Below, piece after piece: positions 1 through 9,490 of a stretch of DNA of 64,000 nucleotides. The notes beneath the pieces were generated by a model. That model saw only the letters and a program-made list of their open reading frames with translations, made no database searches and was not told the DNA's origin. Source of the DNA: Hymenobacter telluris (lineage in GTDB: Bacteria > Bacteroidota > Bacteroidia > Cytophagales > Hymenobacteraceae); the NCBI RefSeq assembly GCF_017313265.1, contig NZ_JAFLQZ010000005.1, positions 62,001-126,000 of the forward strand. The letters run 5' to 3'. A program made the position numbers and the translations under genes. Position 1 is the stretch's first letter. Every line of letters begins with the position of its first letter.

Positions 1-2435
1 GCACCCGTTACATTCTGGCCCAGCTGTATCAGGCGCAGGGTGAAGACAAGAAAGCCTACGCGGAACTCAATAAGATTCTGAAGAAGAACCCACCTTATGA
101 ACTAGACTTCTTCTCGAAACTGATGCTGGGCCAGGTTTCCGATTTGAACCAGGACGACAAAACCCGGCTCGATAAGTATTTCGCCAAGCTGCTGAAGGAC
201 ACTAAGAATAAAGAGTACCGCGACAAAATCTACTATGAAATGGCGCGGCTCAATTATCGGCAGCAGCGCTACGAGGAAGCACTAGCGCTGCTTCGGCAGT
301 CGGCACGGGCGGGCGGCAGCAACAAGGCCCAGAAGTCGTACACGTATCTGTTGGCGGGGCGCATCTACTACGAGAACCTCCAGAAATACCGCTTGGCGGC
401 GGCTTACTATGATAGCACGGTGCAAAGCCTACCCAAGGAAGCACCTGATTATGCAGCCATTTCAGAGCGGGCGGGTATTCTGAAAGATTTTGCCCAGCAG
501 GCCACCATCATTGAAACGCAGGACAGCCTGCAGACGCTGGCGCGCTTGGATACCGTGGAGTTGCGCACGCGCCTAACGGCCGTTGCCGACGCCGAGTTGG
601 AAGCAAAGCGCAAAGCCGCTGAGGCGCTTGCCCTGAAACAGGAGCGCGACAACAACCGGCAAACCGCAACGGGCGTGAGTACCTCTCGCGACCTACAAAC
701 CGACATAAACTCAGAAGACTTCATTAATGGCAGTACCGGGGCCAAGTGGTATTTCGACAACCCTACGGCCATGAGTACCGCCCGGGCCGACTTCATTCGC
801 AAATGGGGCGACCGGCCGCTACAAGACAACTGGCGTACCGTAACGGTAGTCAGCTCTTCGCCCGTCACGCCTAATGGCGGCAATGTGCCGGTTAGCATTG
901 CGGGGGCCAACCAAAGCAAAGTAACCGCCGGCGCCACGGATGGCCTAGGCCAAGCTACCGCAGATGCAGACCCAGCCACTCAGCGCAAGGCCTTGGTAGC
1001 GAAGTATCGGCAGGCGCTGCCGCTCACCAGCGCACAAATGGCGGTTTCGGAGAAGCAAGTAGAAGAGGCGTTGTTTGCATTGGGCGGCATCTATAACCAG
1101 CAGCTACGGGAGCAAGTACCGGCCGCCGAAACGTATGAGAAGCTGCTCACGCGTTTCCCGCGCACCACTCATTCGCCGGAAACTTACTACAGCCTGTACC
1201 TTATTTATAAAGAGCAGAAAGAGCTGGCCAAGGCTGAAATCTACGCCCAAAAGCTGCGCCAGGAGTTTCCAACATCTGCCTACGCCCGGCTCGCCGCCGA
1301 CCCTGAATACTTACGGCGTACGTCGTTGGTGAACAAGGAAGTAGCCATTCAGGTGGATTCAGCTTTCGTGCTTTATAAAAACCAGGACTTCAAAAAGGCT
1401 TCGGCGCTGCTGGCCGCTACCGCCAAGAAGTTTCCGGAAAACGACCTCAACGACCGAATAGCCTTCCTGAACGCGCTGCTGGATACGCGCACCCAAACGC
1501 CACCCGTGGCCAAGGCTGCGGTAGAGAAATTCCTAAAGGACTATCCTCAGTCGCCTCTAACCGGGCAGGCTCGTACGTTGCTGACGTCCTACCAGAAATA
1601 CAGCACCGGCGAAATTCAGGGGGCTTTGGCTTCCACGGAGAAACCTACCGTGTCTATGTTCCGCCCTGGCGAGGTCAACAACCGGGTCCGCATCATTTAT
1701 GACACGCCTGTAATGCCTAAAGCAACTCTTACCACTCCAGCACCCAAAGTGGAAGCTCCGGCTACTCCCGAATCGGGTAAGCAGCCCGCTGATAAAGCAG
1801 TTAAGTCAACTACTCCCGCCGACTCATCGGCAGTGCCGGCAGCTACTCCGGCTGCCCCGGCCATCGACCCTGTGAAAGCAGCTCGGATGGCGGCGGCTCA
1901 AGCACGCGCCCGAGGCAAAAAACCTGCAAAATCTGCTCCCATAGCAAATACTCCAGCCACTACGCCTCCGGTTCCTACCCCTACCACAACTCCCACGCCA
2001 TCCGCTACTACGCCGCAGCCTGCCACCACCCCTGCCCCGCCGGCTCCGGCTACTCCAGCTTCGCCTTATGCGGCTACGCTTAACCCGGCAGGTGCTCACG
2101 CGGTGGTTCTGGTCTTTCCGAAAGCAGCCGTTCCGTTGCAAGGTTTGCCAGCACAGCTTGGCACCTACAACAGCCGTTTCTTTAAAGCCAGCAACTTGCA
2201 AGTGCAGCAACAACCCCTCAGCGAATCGTTGGAACTAGTAGTCATACAGGGCTTAACCAGCGCCAAAGTGGCTCAAGGATACGCCTTGAAATTGCGCGGG
2301 CCTCAATCGCCGCTAAGCCGACTGCGGGGCGCGGGTTACCAAACGTTGGTTGTCGGTATTGATAACCTACCACTGCTGCTCCAGCGCCGCGACGTAGAGG
2401 AATACCAGCGTTTTTACGAGCAGAAATACCGTTAA
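1..2435 (+). CDS. sprE: SprE/PorW-like TPR protein of the type IX secretion system, 5' end missing
   Basis: The reading frame is open from base 3 to the stop at 2433-2435, so the gene starts before the window; the ATG at 123 is internal. The visible part is made of tetratricopeptide-like helical repeats (for example around bases 30-480 and 1030-1600). A long low-complexity stretch rich in Pro, Thr and Ala follows at about 1690-2065. A compact C-terminal domain of about 110 residues (about 2080-2430) ends in EEYQRFYEQKYR. A TPR region followed by such a domain is typical of SprE/PorW, a periplasmic lipoprotein needed for T9SS secretion and gliding. The gldKLMN block a few kilobases away supports this. 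The lipoprotein signal would lie outside the window. It could be another TPR protein, but the C-terminal domain favours SprE. Confidence 0.7.
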   Translation, partial: TRYILAQLYQAQGEDKKAYAELNKILKKNPPYELDFFSKLMLGQVSDLNQDDKTRLDKYFAKLLKDTKNKEYRDKIYYEMARLNYRQQRYEEALALLRQSARAGGSNKAQKSYTYLLAGRIYYENLQKYRLAAAYYDSTVQSLPKEAPDYAAISERAGILKDFAQQATIIETQDSLQTLARLDTVELRTRLTAVADAELEAKRKAAEALALKQERDNNRQTATGVSTSRDLQTDINSEDFINGSTGAKWYFDNPTAMSTARADFIRKWGDRPLQDNWRTVTVVSSSPVTPNGGNVPVSIAGANQSKVTAGATDGLGQATADADPATQRKALVAKYRQALPLTSAQMAVSEKQVEEALFALGGIYNQQLREQVPAAETYEKLLTRFPRTTHSPETYYSLYLIYKEQKELAKAEIYAQKLRQEFPTSAYARLAADPEYLRRTSLVNKEVAIQVDSAFVLYKNQDFKKASALLAATAKKFPENDLNDRIAFLNALLDTRTQTPPVAKAAVEKFLKDYPQSPLTGQARTLLTSYQKYSTGEIQGALASTEKPTVSMFRPGEVNNRVRIIYDTPVMPKATLTTPAPKVEAPATPESGKQPADKAVKSTTPADSSAVPAATPAAPAIDPVKAARMAAAQARARGKKPAKSAPIANTPATTPPVPTPTTTPTPSATTPQPATTPAPPAPATPASPYAATLNPAGAHAVVLVFPKAAVPLQGLPAQLGTYNSRFFKASNLQVQQQPLSESLELVVIQGLTSAKVAQGYALKLRGPQSPLSRLRGAGYQTLVVGIDNLPLLLQRRDVEEYQRFYEQKYR

Positions 2436-2510
2436 ATTCAATTAGAGGTTAAGAGGCACGCTATTGAGAACATTCCGCTGACCCATTTGCCAGAGTCCAG
2501 CTAAGCTTTT

Positions 2511-2544
2511 CAATTCTTGGTTTTTAATTTCTAGTTCTTAATTC
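2511..2544. repeat. AT-rich word repeat in front of the PBP1A gene
   Basis: The last bases before the PBP1A start codon are variants of one word: AATTCTTGG, TTTTTAATTT, CTAGTTCTTAATTC. The stretch is far more AT-rich than its surroundings. Unlike the hairpin elements elsewhere in the window, I found no complementary arm nearby. It may be a decayed intergenic repeat or the AT-rich leader of the downstream gene. Confidence 0.35.
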
Positions 2545-2549
2545 AAAAA

Positions 2550-4886
2550 ATGGCTCAACCTGCCACTAAGTCTAAAAACACTCCCCGTAAACCGCAGCGG
2601 TCTGGCCGCTTTACTGCCTTCACGCGCACCTTGTGGGTGCTGTTTGGCGGTGGTTTTTTTGCCTTCTTGCTGTACATTCTGGCGGTTAGCGTCAATTTCC
2701 TGAACCTGTTCGGGCAAATGCCCAACCTCAAGTCGTTGGAAAGCCCGCGCAGTGAGTTGGCCTCAGAAGTGTATTCAGCCGACGGGGTGCTTATGGGCAA
2801 ATACTTCCGCGAAAACCGCACGCCTGTTAGCTACGAGGAGCTAGCCCAAACCACCATCGATGCCCTGATTGCTACCGAAGATGCCCGCTTCGAGCAGCAT
2901 TCCGGTATCGACCCGAAGGCCATGGCACGGGTAGTGAAAGGCTTGGTAGGCGGCGGCAAAAGCGGTGGGGGCTCTACCCTTAGCCAGCAATTGGCCAAGA
3001 TGCTGTTCCGCACTCGGGAAGACCTCAACGACGGCAAGCTGAACGATGTGCCCGGCTTGCGCATGGTCATCACCAAAACCAAAGAATGGATTTTGGCCGT
3101 GCGGCTGGAACGCAACTATACCAAGCGCGAAATTCTGCGCATGTACCTCAATACGGCCGAGTTTGGCTCAAATGCCTTCGGGATTAACGTAGCCGCGAAA
3201 ACCTTCTTCAACAAGCACCCCCGTGACTTGAAACTAGAAGAATCGGCGCTATTGGTAGGGCTGGTAAACGGCCCCTCGTGGTTCAACCCGGTGCGCAACC
3301 CAGAACGCTCCAAGCGCCGCCGCGACTGGGTGTTGAGCCAAATGCGCAAGTACAATTACATTCCGGAAGCCACGTACACTGCCACTGTAGCCAAGCCCAT
3401 CAAGCTCGACTACAAGGTGGAAAACCAAAACGAGGGTATTGCGCCGTATTTCCGCACCGAGCTTAGCAAAGAGCTGCGCGAATGGGCCAAGGAAACCGAG
3501 CACGACCTCTACGCCGATGGCCTGAAGATTTACACTACCATCGACTCTCGGATGCAGAAATATGCTGAGGCCGCCGTGGCTGAGCACATGAAGCTGCAAC
3601 AGAAGTGGTTTGATCAGCAGTGGAAAGGTCAGCAGCCGTGGCGTGACGAAAACGGCCGCGTGATTCCAAACTTCCTGAGCAACTCTATCAAGCGCACGGC
3701 TCGGTATCAGTCGCTAAATGCCCGCTACGATGGCAACAAAGACTCCATCAAGTACTACTTGAATAAGAAGTACAAGATGAAAGTCTTCACTTGGAACGGG
3801 GGTGAAAAGGAAGTGAATATGTCGCCGATGGACTCATTGGCCTACTATAAGCGGCTGTTACATTCCGGCTTTATGGCCATGAACCCCCTGAACGGCCAGA
3901 TAAAGGCCTGGGTAGGCGGCATCAACTACAAATACATCAAGTACGACCACGTAAAGCAAGGCAAGCGTCAGCCAGGCTCCACATTTAAACCGTTCGTGTA
4001 TGTAGCCGCCATCGACCAGGGCTTCTCCCCTTGCTACCAGCGCCCCGACGTAGCTACTACCTTCCCGGCCGAGCGGGGCCGCCCGGCCTATACCCCTCGC
4101 AACTTCGAGGGCTCGTACTCGGGTCGCACCTTCACGCTGCGGCAAGCCTTGGCTCGGTCCATGAACTCCATTACGGCCTGGCTGGTACAGAAAATAGGCC
4201 CTGATGTAATTGCCACCTACGCCAAAAACATGGGTATTACGTCGCCTATTGACGCCGTGCCCGCCATTGGATTTGGCTCTTCCGATGTTAGTATTTATGA
4301 ATTGACTGGTGCGTATAGCACGTTTGTCAACAAGGGCGTTTGGACCCAGCCCATCATGGTAACGCGCATCGAAGACAAAAACCAGAACGTCCTTCGTGAA
4401 TTTGTGCCCCGGACCCGCACGCCGTTGAGCGAAGAAACTGCTTACCTGATGACCTATATGCTGCGGGGCGCAACCGAAGAACAAGGCGGCACCAGCATCA
4501 TTCTGAAAGGCGGTTTCAAGTTTCCTTATGAAATGGGTGCCAAAACCGGTACTACCTCCAACTACTCCGACGGCTGGTTTATGGGCCTCACGCCCAACCT
4601 CGTCTGTGGCATGTGGGTGGGCGGCGAAGACCGGAGCATCCACTTCCGCACTGGCGCGTACGGCCAAGGCTCCCGCTTGGCGTTGCCGCTCTATGGCATC
4701 TTTATGAAGAAGGTGTACGCCGATAAAAACATCGACATCGACAAAAAGCCTTTTCCAAGGCCCGATACCCTAAGTGTGGAAATAGACTGCTCACGCTACT
4801 ACAACGGCGCCAAGCGCGACACTATCCCGTACGACCAGAAACTCAACCAGGCCGACTTAGACGACCTTAACAACGAGGATATCTAA
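2550..4886 (+). CDS. mrcA: Penicillin-binding protein 1A, bifunctional transglycosylase/transpeptidase
   Basis: Class A penicillin-binding protein of 778 residues that polymerises glycan strands and cross-links peptidoglycan at the cytoplasmic membrane. One N-terminal membrane helix lies at about residues 26-50. The GT51 transglycosylase domain follows with the EDARFEQH motif (catalytic Glu near residue 110) and GGSTLSQQLAKM. The transpeptidase domain has the SxxK motif in GSTFKPF (Ser near 477), SMN near 537 and KTGTT near 665. All catalytic motifs are intact and the length is normal. It starts at an ATG 114 bases after the sprE-like gene, on the same strand, and a strong hairpin follows the stop. 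The enzyme class is certain; the mrcA/ponA naming is by family only. Confidence 0.95.
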   Translation: MAQPATKSKNTPRKPQRSGRFTAFTRTLWVLFGGGFFAFLLYILAVSVNFLNLFGQMPNLKSLESPRSELASEVYSADGVLMGKYFRENRTPVSYEELAQTTIDALIATEDARFEQHSGIDPKAMARVVKGLVGGGKSGGGSTLSQQLAKMLFRTREDLNDGKLNDVPGLRMVITKTKEWILAVRLERNYTKREILRMYLNTAEFGSNAFGINVAAKTFFNKHPRDLKLEESALLVGLVNGPSWFNPVRNPERSKRRRDWVLSQMRKYNYIPEATYTATVAKPIKLDYKVENQNEGIAPYFRTELSKELREWAKETEHDLYADGLKIYTTIDSRMQKYAEAAVAEHMKLQQKWFDQQWKGQQPWRDENGRVIPNFLSNSIKRTARYQSLNARYDGNKDSIKYYLNKKYKMKVFTWNGGEKEVNMSPMDSLAYYKRLLHSGFMAMNPLNGQIKAWVGGINYKYIKYDHVKQGKRQPGSTFKPFVYVAAIDQGFSPCYQRPDVATTFPAERGRPAYTPRNFEGSYSGRTFTLRQALARSMNSITAWLVQKIGPDVIATYAKNMGITSPIDAVPAIGFGSSDVSIYELTGAYSTFVNKGVWTQPIMVTRIEDKNQNVLREFVPRTRTPLSEETAYLMTYMLRGATEEQGGTSIILKGGFKFPYEMGAKTGTTSNYSDGWFMGLTPNLVCGMWVGGEDRSIHFRTGAYGQGSRLALPLYGIFMKKVYADKNIDIDKKPFPRPDTLSVEIDCSRYYNGAKRDTIPYDQKLNQADLDDLNNEDI

Positions 4887-4908
4887 TTGCTTGTTGCTTG
4901 CAACATAA

Positions 4909-4949
4909 AACAAGAAATGACCAGCGACTTTTGCTGGTCATTTCTTGTT
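4909..4949 (+). terminator. Strong hairpin terminator after the PBP1A gene
   Basis: A perfect 17-bp stem (4909-4925 with 4933-4949) closes a 7-base loop. The right arm ends in a short T-rich stretch. It lies 22 bases after the stop of the penicillin-binding protein gene and before uvrC, so it probably ends the upstream transcript. The arms are AT-flanked and symmetrical, so it could work in both directions. Confidence 0.8.
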
Positions 4950-5045
4950 TAAGCAGGTTGGGTAGCATATTCTACCCTTCTTGTTGCTATTCGAACTACC
5001 TGTTTGAATCAGCGTACCACAACTACCAGCGCAAACCCACTATTT

Positions 5046-6860
5046 ATGGCCGCCCAAGCCCATCTACAAGACCAGATTCGCCAGCTGCCGCACCGCCCAG
5101 GTGTGTACAAGTACTTCGACGACGAAGGCATCATCTACGTGGGTAAAGCCATAGACTTGCGTAAGCGGGTGAGCAGCTATTTCACCAAGCAGGACCACAA
5201 CAAAAAGACGCAGCAGCTTGTCAAGAATATTAAGCGCATCGAATTCACCATTGTAGATAGTGAATCAGATGCTTTTCTGCTGGAAAACAACCTCATTAAG
5301 CAGCATCAGCCCAAGTACAACATCCTACTCAAGGATGGCAAAACCTATCCTTACCTGCTGCTAACCAACGAACGGTTTCCGCGCCTTATTCCCACGCGCA
5401 ACAAAGTCCCCGGCGACGGTCATTACTTCGGGCCGTATGCCAATGGGTCTTCACTAAACGTGGTATTGGAGCTGATTCGGGCATTGTACCCGCTACGTAC
5501 CTGCACGTATAATCTTGCCCCGCAAAACATAGCTGCTGGCAAGTTCAAGGTGTGCCTGGAGTATCACTTGGGTAATTGCAAAGGTCCGTGCGAGGGCCTG
5601 CAAGATGAAGAAACCTACAACCAGTACATCCAGCAGATCCGGCAGATTCTTAATGGCAACCTGAGTATTCCTAAGCAATACTTCCGGGAGAAGATGACGC
5701 AGGCAGCACAGGAAATGCAGTATGAACTAGCCCATCAATTCAAGCAGAAGCTCGACCGGCTGGATGCGTTTCAGGCTAAGAGCACTATCGTCAACGCGTC
5801 GCTCTCCAATATTGACGTCTTTAGTATTGCCTCCAACGAAAAGCTGTCGTTCATCAACTATTTGAAGGTAATGAACGGCTCTATCATTCTCACGCAGTCG
5901 GTAGAGGTACAAAAGAAACTCGACGAACCCGATGAGGAAATTTTGGCCGTAATGCTGATGCAAATGCGCCAAGAGTTTGATAGCCAATCCAAGGAAATTC
6001 TCACCAATGTTGCCTTGCCGGTCTTGCCCCTGCCTGGCGTCACCATCACGCAGCCACAAATCGGCGACAAGCGCAAGCTGCTGGAGCTTAGCATCAAGAA
6101 CGTGCTGTACCTGCGCAAGGAAAAGGAGAGCATGAATGAGCGCAGCAAGGACCTGAATGAGGTCCGGATTATGGAAACCATCAAGAAAGACTTGCGCCTA
6201 ACGGAGCTGCCTAAGCACATCGAATGCTTCGACAACTCCAACTTCCAGGGCGACAATCCGGTGGCTGCCATGGTGTGTTTTCGCAACGCTAAGGCTAGCA
6301 AGAAAGACTACCGCCATTACCATATCAAAACCGTGGTAGGCCCCAACGACTTCGACTCCATGTACGAAGTCGTGTCGCGCCGCTACCGCCGCCTTGTTGA
6401 CGAAGGCGCTTCACTTCCCCAACTCATTATTATCGATGGCGGCAAAGGACAGCTGGGCATGGCTGTTAAGGCACTGAAAGACCTTAGCCTTTGGGGTCAG
6501 ATAGCCGTGATTGGCATTGCCAAACGCCTCGAAGAAATCTACGTTCCCAACGACCCTCTGCCACTTTACATCGATAAGAAAAGCGAGTCATTACGCCTTT
6601 TTCAGCGCATGCGCGACGAAGTGCACCGCTTCGGCATCACCTTCCACCGCAGCCGCCGCGACGCTGCTACGCTCAAGACGGAACTAACCGATGTTAAGGG
6701 GCTTGGCCCCATTACTGCCGATAAATTGTTGAGCAAGTTTAAATCGGTTAAGAAGATCAGAGAACTGAGTGAAGCGGAGCTAGTATCGGAAGTAGGCAAA
6801 GCAAAAGCTCGAGTCTTGATCAACTACTTCTCTCAGCAAGAACAAGCTTCTCCTGAATAG
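5046..6860 (+). CDS. uvrC: UvrABC excision nuclease subunit C
   Basis: UvrC makes both incisions around DNA damage in nucleotide excision repair, acting with UvrB. The 604-residue product begins with a GIY-YIG domain (PGVYKYFDDEGIIYVGKA, about residues 16-35). A UVR helix pair follows near residues 200-230. The RNase H-like nuclease domain has ECFDNSNFQG and IDGGKGQLG. The end is a helix-hairpin-helix region with VKGLGPITADKLL. I chose the ATG at 5046 because the family begins close to the GIY-YIG motif; a TTG 42 bases upstream in frame is less likely. It has its own terminator, shared with the convergent gldN. Confidence 0.96.
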   Translation: MAAQAHLQDQIRQLPHRPGVYKYFDDEGIIYVGKAIDLRKRVSSYFTKQDHNKKTQQLVKNIKRIEFTIVDSESDAFLLENNLIKQHQPKYNILLKDGKTYPYLLLTNERFPRLIPTRNKVPGDGHYFGPYANGSSLNVVLELIRALYPLRTCTYNLAPQNIAAGKFKVCLEYHLGNCKGPCEGLQDEETYNQYIQQIRQILNGNLSIPKQYFREKMTQAAQEMQYELAHQFKQKLDRLDAFQAKSTIVNASLSNIDVFSIASNEKLSFINYLKVMNGSIILTQSVEVQKKLDEPDEEILAVMLMQMRQEFDSQSKEILTNVALPVLPLPGVTITQPQIGDKRKLLELSIKNVLYLRKEKESMNERSKDLNEVRIMETIKKDLRLTELPKHIECFDNSNFQGDNPVAAMVCFRNAKASKKDYRHYHIKTVVGPNDFDSMYEVVSRRYRRLVDEGASLPQLIIIDGGKGQLGMAVKALKDLSLWGQIAVIGIAKRLEEIYVPNDPLPLYIDKKSESLRLFQRMRDEVHRFGITFHRSRRDAATLKTELTDVKGLGPITADKLLSKFKSVKKIRELSEAELVSEVGKAKARVLINYFSQQEQASPE

Positions 6861-6869
6861 AAGGCAAAG

Positions 6870-6902
6870 AAAAAGCCCCAGCCGTATTGGCTGGGGCTTT
6901 TT
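6870..6902. terminator. Bidirectional terminator between uvrC and gldN
   Basis: A 14-bp perfect stem (AAAAAGCCCCAGCC pairing with its complement at 6889-6902) encloses the loop GTATT. It has an A-run on the left and a T-run on the right, so it is a rho-independent terminator in both directions. It separates the convergent uvrC and gldN genes. Confidence 0.92.
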
Positions 6903-6928
6903 CGTCTAAGATTAGAACCTTCGTAGCT

Positions 6929-7804
6929 CTAGAAGCTCCAGAGGTTATACTCGTACTCAATAAGGTCAGCGGCTGCTTGCTGCGAAGCCAGAATACCTTG
7001 CTGCTGCCCACCGTAGATTTCGTCCAGACGAGCATCATTCGGGTTCGAAACCTTCACGATGTACGAATTGAACAACCACAGCTCAAACGCATCAGCTAAG
7101 TTCTTGTGTTGGGCATCGTTCTGCGAATTGAACCAGATAGCCTTATCCGGATTATTGCGGAACACCTTCACCAAGTCACTGTACTTGAACGTGGCAATTG
7201 GTTTTTCAATACCCGAAGTATTGGAAGCCAACGTGGAAGGAACTACTAAGGTGATGGTTTTGATGTCGTGATACATTCTCGACCGTTTCTTATCGAAGAT
7301 CATATCCTCTTTCAATTCCATCTGGTACAAGTCCTTGTAACGGTACTCGTAGCTAGGCGGCGGAGCTGGCTTTTTAGCAACTGGCTTGCTGCCCTTTTTA
7401 GGCTTCGGAGCGCCCCAATCGTCAGCCGATTCGTCAGAGAAGCCTGCTGCTCTTTCTTCGTCGCTGAGGCCCGCACTAGCTTCAGCGTAGGACATATTGC
7501 CTGTCACTTCGGCTGGGGTGAAGGTTCTGGTCAACGAATCATTGCGGTAAGCCATCAACTCGCCTCGCTTCACGGCATCAATGATTACCCGGCTGATTTC
7601 TTTGCCTTCCGAGAACATCGGCTTGTTTTGCTTTTCACGCAAATCAACGGCCCGCAGAATCGTTTTGCGGAACATGATATCCGAATTCGGAATCGGGCGA
7701 TACGAGCCGTTGCTGCTCGCCGTAGTGGCTTGTTCCTGTGCCGACGCTGCCCCTGACAGCATCAGACCAGCCGTCAGAGCGGCGAGAGAAAAGAATTTGT
7801 TCAT
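6929..7804 (-). CDS. gldN: Gliding motility/T9SS ring protein GldN (PorN)
   Basis: GldN forms a periplasmic ring with the lipoprotein GldK and is part of the type IX secretion core. The 291-residue protein has a cleavable signal peptide (MNKFFSLAALTAGLMLSGAA, cleavage after SAQ). The conserved part starts with the family motif RPIPNSDIMFRKTILRAVDL. A Lys/Pro-rich insert (KPKKGSKPVAKKPAPPP) lies near the middle. The C-terminal half carries DLYQMELKEDMIFDKKRSRMYHDIK, here read in two parts. It is last in the run gldK-gldL-gldM-gldN, 47 bases after gldM, and ends at the terminator shared with uvrC. Confidence 0.94.
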   Translation of the reverse strand: MNKFFSLAALTAGLMLSGAASAQEQATTASSNGSYRPIPNSDIMFRKTILRAVDLREKQNKPMFSEGKEISRVIIDAVKRGELMAYRNDSLTRTFTPAEVTGNMSYAEASAGLSDEERAAGFSDESADDWGAPKPKKGSKPVAKKPAPPPSYEYRYKDLYQMELKEDMIFDKKRSRMYHDIKTITLVVPSTLASNTSGIEKPIATFKYSDLVKVFRNNPDKAIWFNSQNDAQHKNLADAFELWLFNSYIVKVSNPNDARLDEIYGGQQQGILASQQAAADLIEYEYNLWSF

Positions 7805-7851
7805 ACCGGGATAATCAAAAAGGAGCTGCAGTTAGTTCAGTGGAATAACGC

Positions 7852-9438
7852 TTACAGCAGCGGAATATTGAATTGCTTCGACACATTCACGTCCTCAGTG
7901 TTATTCTGGAAGTTCATGCGCTGCACTTGTTTTACTTCGATGTAAAGACGGTCGCCTTCACGAGCACTATTTACTACGCTACTCAAGTCAACAGTCGGGC
8001 CATTAACCGGAATCATTGGCATGGCCGGGCGCTTGCCGCGTACCAGCGTGATTTCGTAGCGCGACACACGGTAACGTGCATCCTCCGGCAGGAACGTAGC
8101 GAAACCAGCGTCTGGTACGGCACGCAGTTGCATGTTCCGTACTGCCGTGATTGGCGTGCCCTGCTTCTCGTTAGCCTCACGGCCACCCACGATGCACTTA
8201 ATTTCTGGCTTAGGAATCGGGCGAACCTGGAAGGTTTGCGAACCAATGGCGTTACCGCCGCTGCTTACGTTCAGAGTTACTTCTTTCGAGTTTGGTACCA
8301 ACGTTACCTCACCTTTAGCCGAACCCTTGATGGTGGCAGCACCCGAAGCCGAGAAGCTAGGATCATACTGAGCACCCAAAGCAGGTACTTGTACACTCAG
8401 CTTGTTACCGCAACGGAAATACAGCGCCTGTACCGAAGCCGACTGCACCTGCATCACAGGTTTAGTAATCGTGTAAGGCACAGTAACTTTGAAAGTAGTA
8501 TCACGGCCGTTTTGCTTGAAGCGGATGGTACCAGTCCAGTTAGCTTTAGCGTTGCCAGCAGCATCAAAGTTGCCCGGACGAGCTGTAAATTCTACTTTGC
8601 CTTTGCCAGTAGTAGCATCAACAGCCAACGGGGAGCCATTCAGCGTCATAGATGGCTTAAGGCCGGAAGCTGAAGCCGTCAAAAACAGCTCTGCTTTATA
8701 CTTAGTACCAGCAGCCACTGTGTTCGACTCAGCACTAGCGAAAGCGCCCACTTTATCGAATACAATGATGGTACCACCAACTTCCTGCGACAACTTAGTT
8801 AGTGCATCAGACTCGTACTTCAGCACTTCCGTTTCCTTCTGAGAAAGAGTAGCGAGAGCAGCAACTAATGGAGTGTTCTCGAAATTCAACTCAGCAAAGT
8901 TTTTGCTACGCTGTTCCGGGTCGGTTACCGTTGGATCGTCTTTCGCATCGAGCGCTAAAGGCGTAGCACTTGGCACAATTCCTTTAATATAAGTTGAGTA
9001 AGCATTAAGCTTCTCTTTCATATCATAGGCAGCGCCGTTACGCTTACCACCAAGCATAGTAGTAGCAACTTTGTCTTCGGCGCTCATATTCTTATACTCG
9101 TTCTTGCCTTTGGTATTTTCCGTGGCCGTTACGAGTTTGTCACGAACACCACGCAGATAATCTATCATCTGCTTGGTACGGGTCCGAACCTCTTCACTTT
9201 GCTTTAGAATGGCTACATCCTTGGATGTATTGCGGTTTTTTTCAACCTGTGCCGCAATACCTTTTACAGTACCATCATGGTCCTTAGATACCTTTTCGTT
9301 CATTCCGAAAAGGCTATCGTCAAGGAATTTAAACTTCAGCAAGATTGCTGAGTTTACTTGCAGAGCCAGAAGAGCAGTCAGTACCAAGTACATCATGCCG
9401 ATCATCTTCTGCCGTGGGGTTTCTTTTCCTCCCGCCAT
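7852..9438 (-). CDS. gldM: Gliding motility/T9SS motor protein GldM (PorM)
   Basis: GldM is the periplasm-spanning partner of GldL in the proton-driven motor that powers type IX secretion and gliding. The 528-residue product begins MAGGKETPRQKMIGMMYLVL, followed by the single membrane helix that family members use to contact GldL. The rest is the stack of periplasmic beta domains, with length and order as in the family. The ATG at 9438 fits the conserved N-terminus. It lies between gldL (52 bases upstream) and gldN in one operon. All four core genes are intact, so the strain probably has a working T9SS. Confidence 0.96.
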   Translation of the reverse strand: MAGGKETPRQKMIGMMYLVLTALLALQVNSAILLKFKFLDDSLFGMNEKVSKDHDGTVKGIAAQVEKNRNTSKDVAILKQSEEVRTRTKQMIDYLRGVRDKLVTATENTKGKNEYKNMSAEDKVATTMLGGKRNGAAYDMKEKLNAYSTYIKGIVPSATPLALDAKDDPTVTDPEQRSKNFAELNFENTPLVAALATLSQKETEVLKYESDALTKLSQEVGGTIIVFDKVGAFASAESNTVAAGTKYKAELFLTASASGLKPSMTLNGSPLAVDATTGKGKVEFTARPGNFDAAGNAKANWTGTIRFKQNGRDTTFKVTVPYTITKPVMQVQSASVQALYFRCGNKLSVQVPALGAQYDPSFSASGAATIKGSAKGEVTLVPNSKEVTLNVSSGGNAIGSQTFQVRPIPKPEIKCIVGGREANEKQGTPITAVRNMQLRAVPDAGFATFLPEDARYRVSRYEITLVRGKRPAMPMIPVNGPTVDLSSVVNSAREGDRLYIEVKQVQRMNFQNNTEDVNVSKQFNIPLL

Positions 9439-9490
9439 TGCGTCTACCTAATTTATAGTGGGCCCGAAGATTTTTCTGCTGTCTTAAAAA

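Noticed and set aside
3858..4667. Open frame of 269 codons on the minus strand inside the PBP1A gene
   Set aside because: It is a shadow of a conserved gene and has no recognisable protein features.
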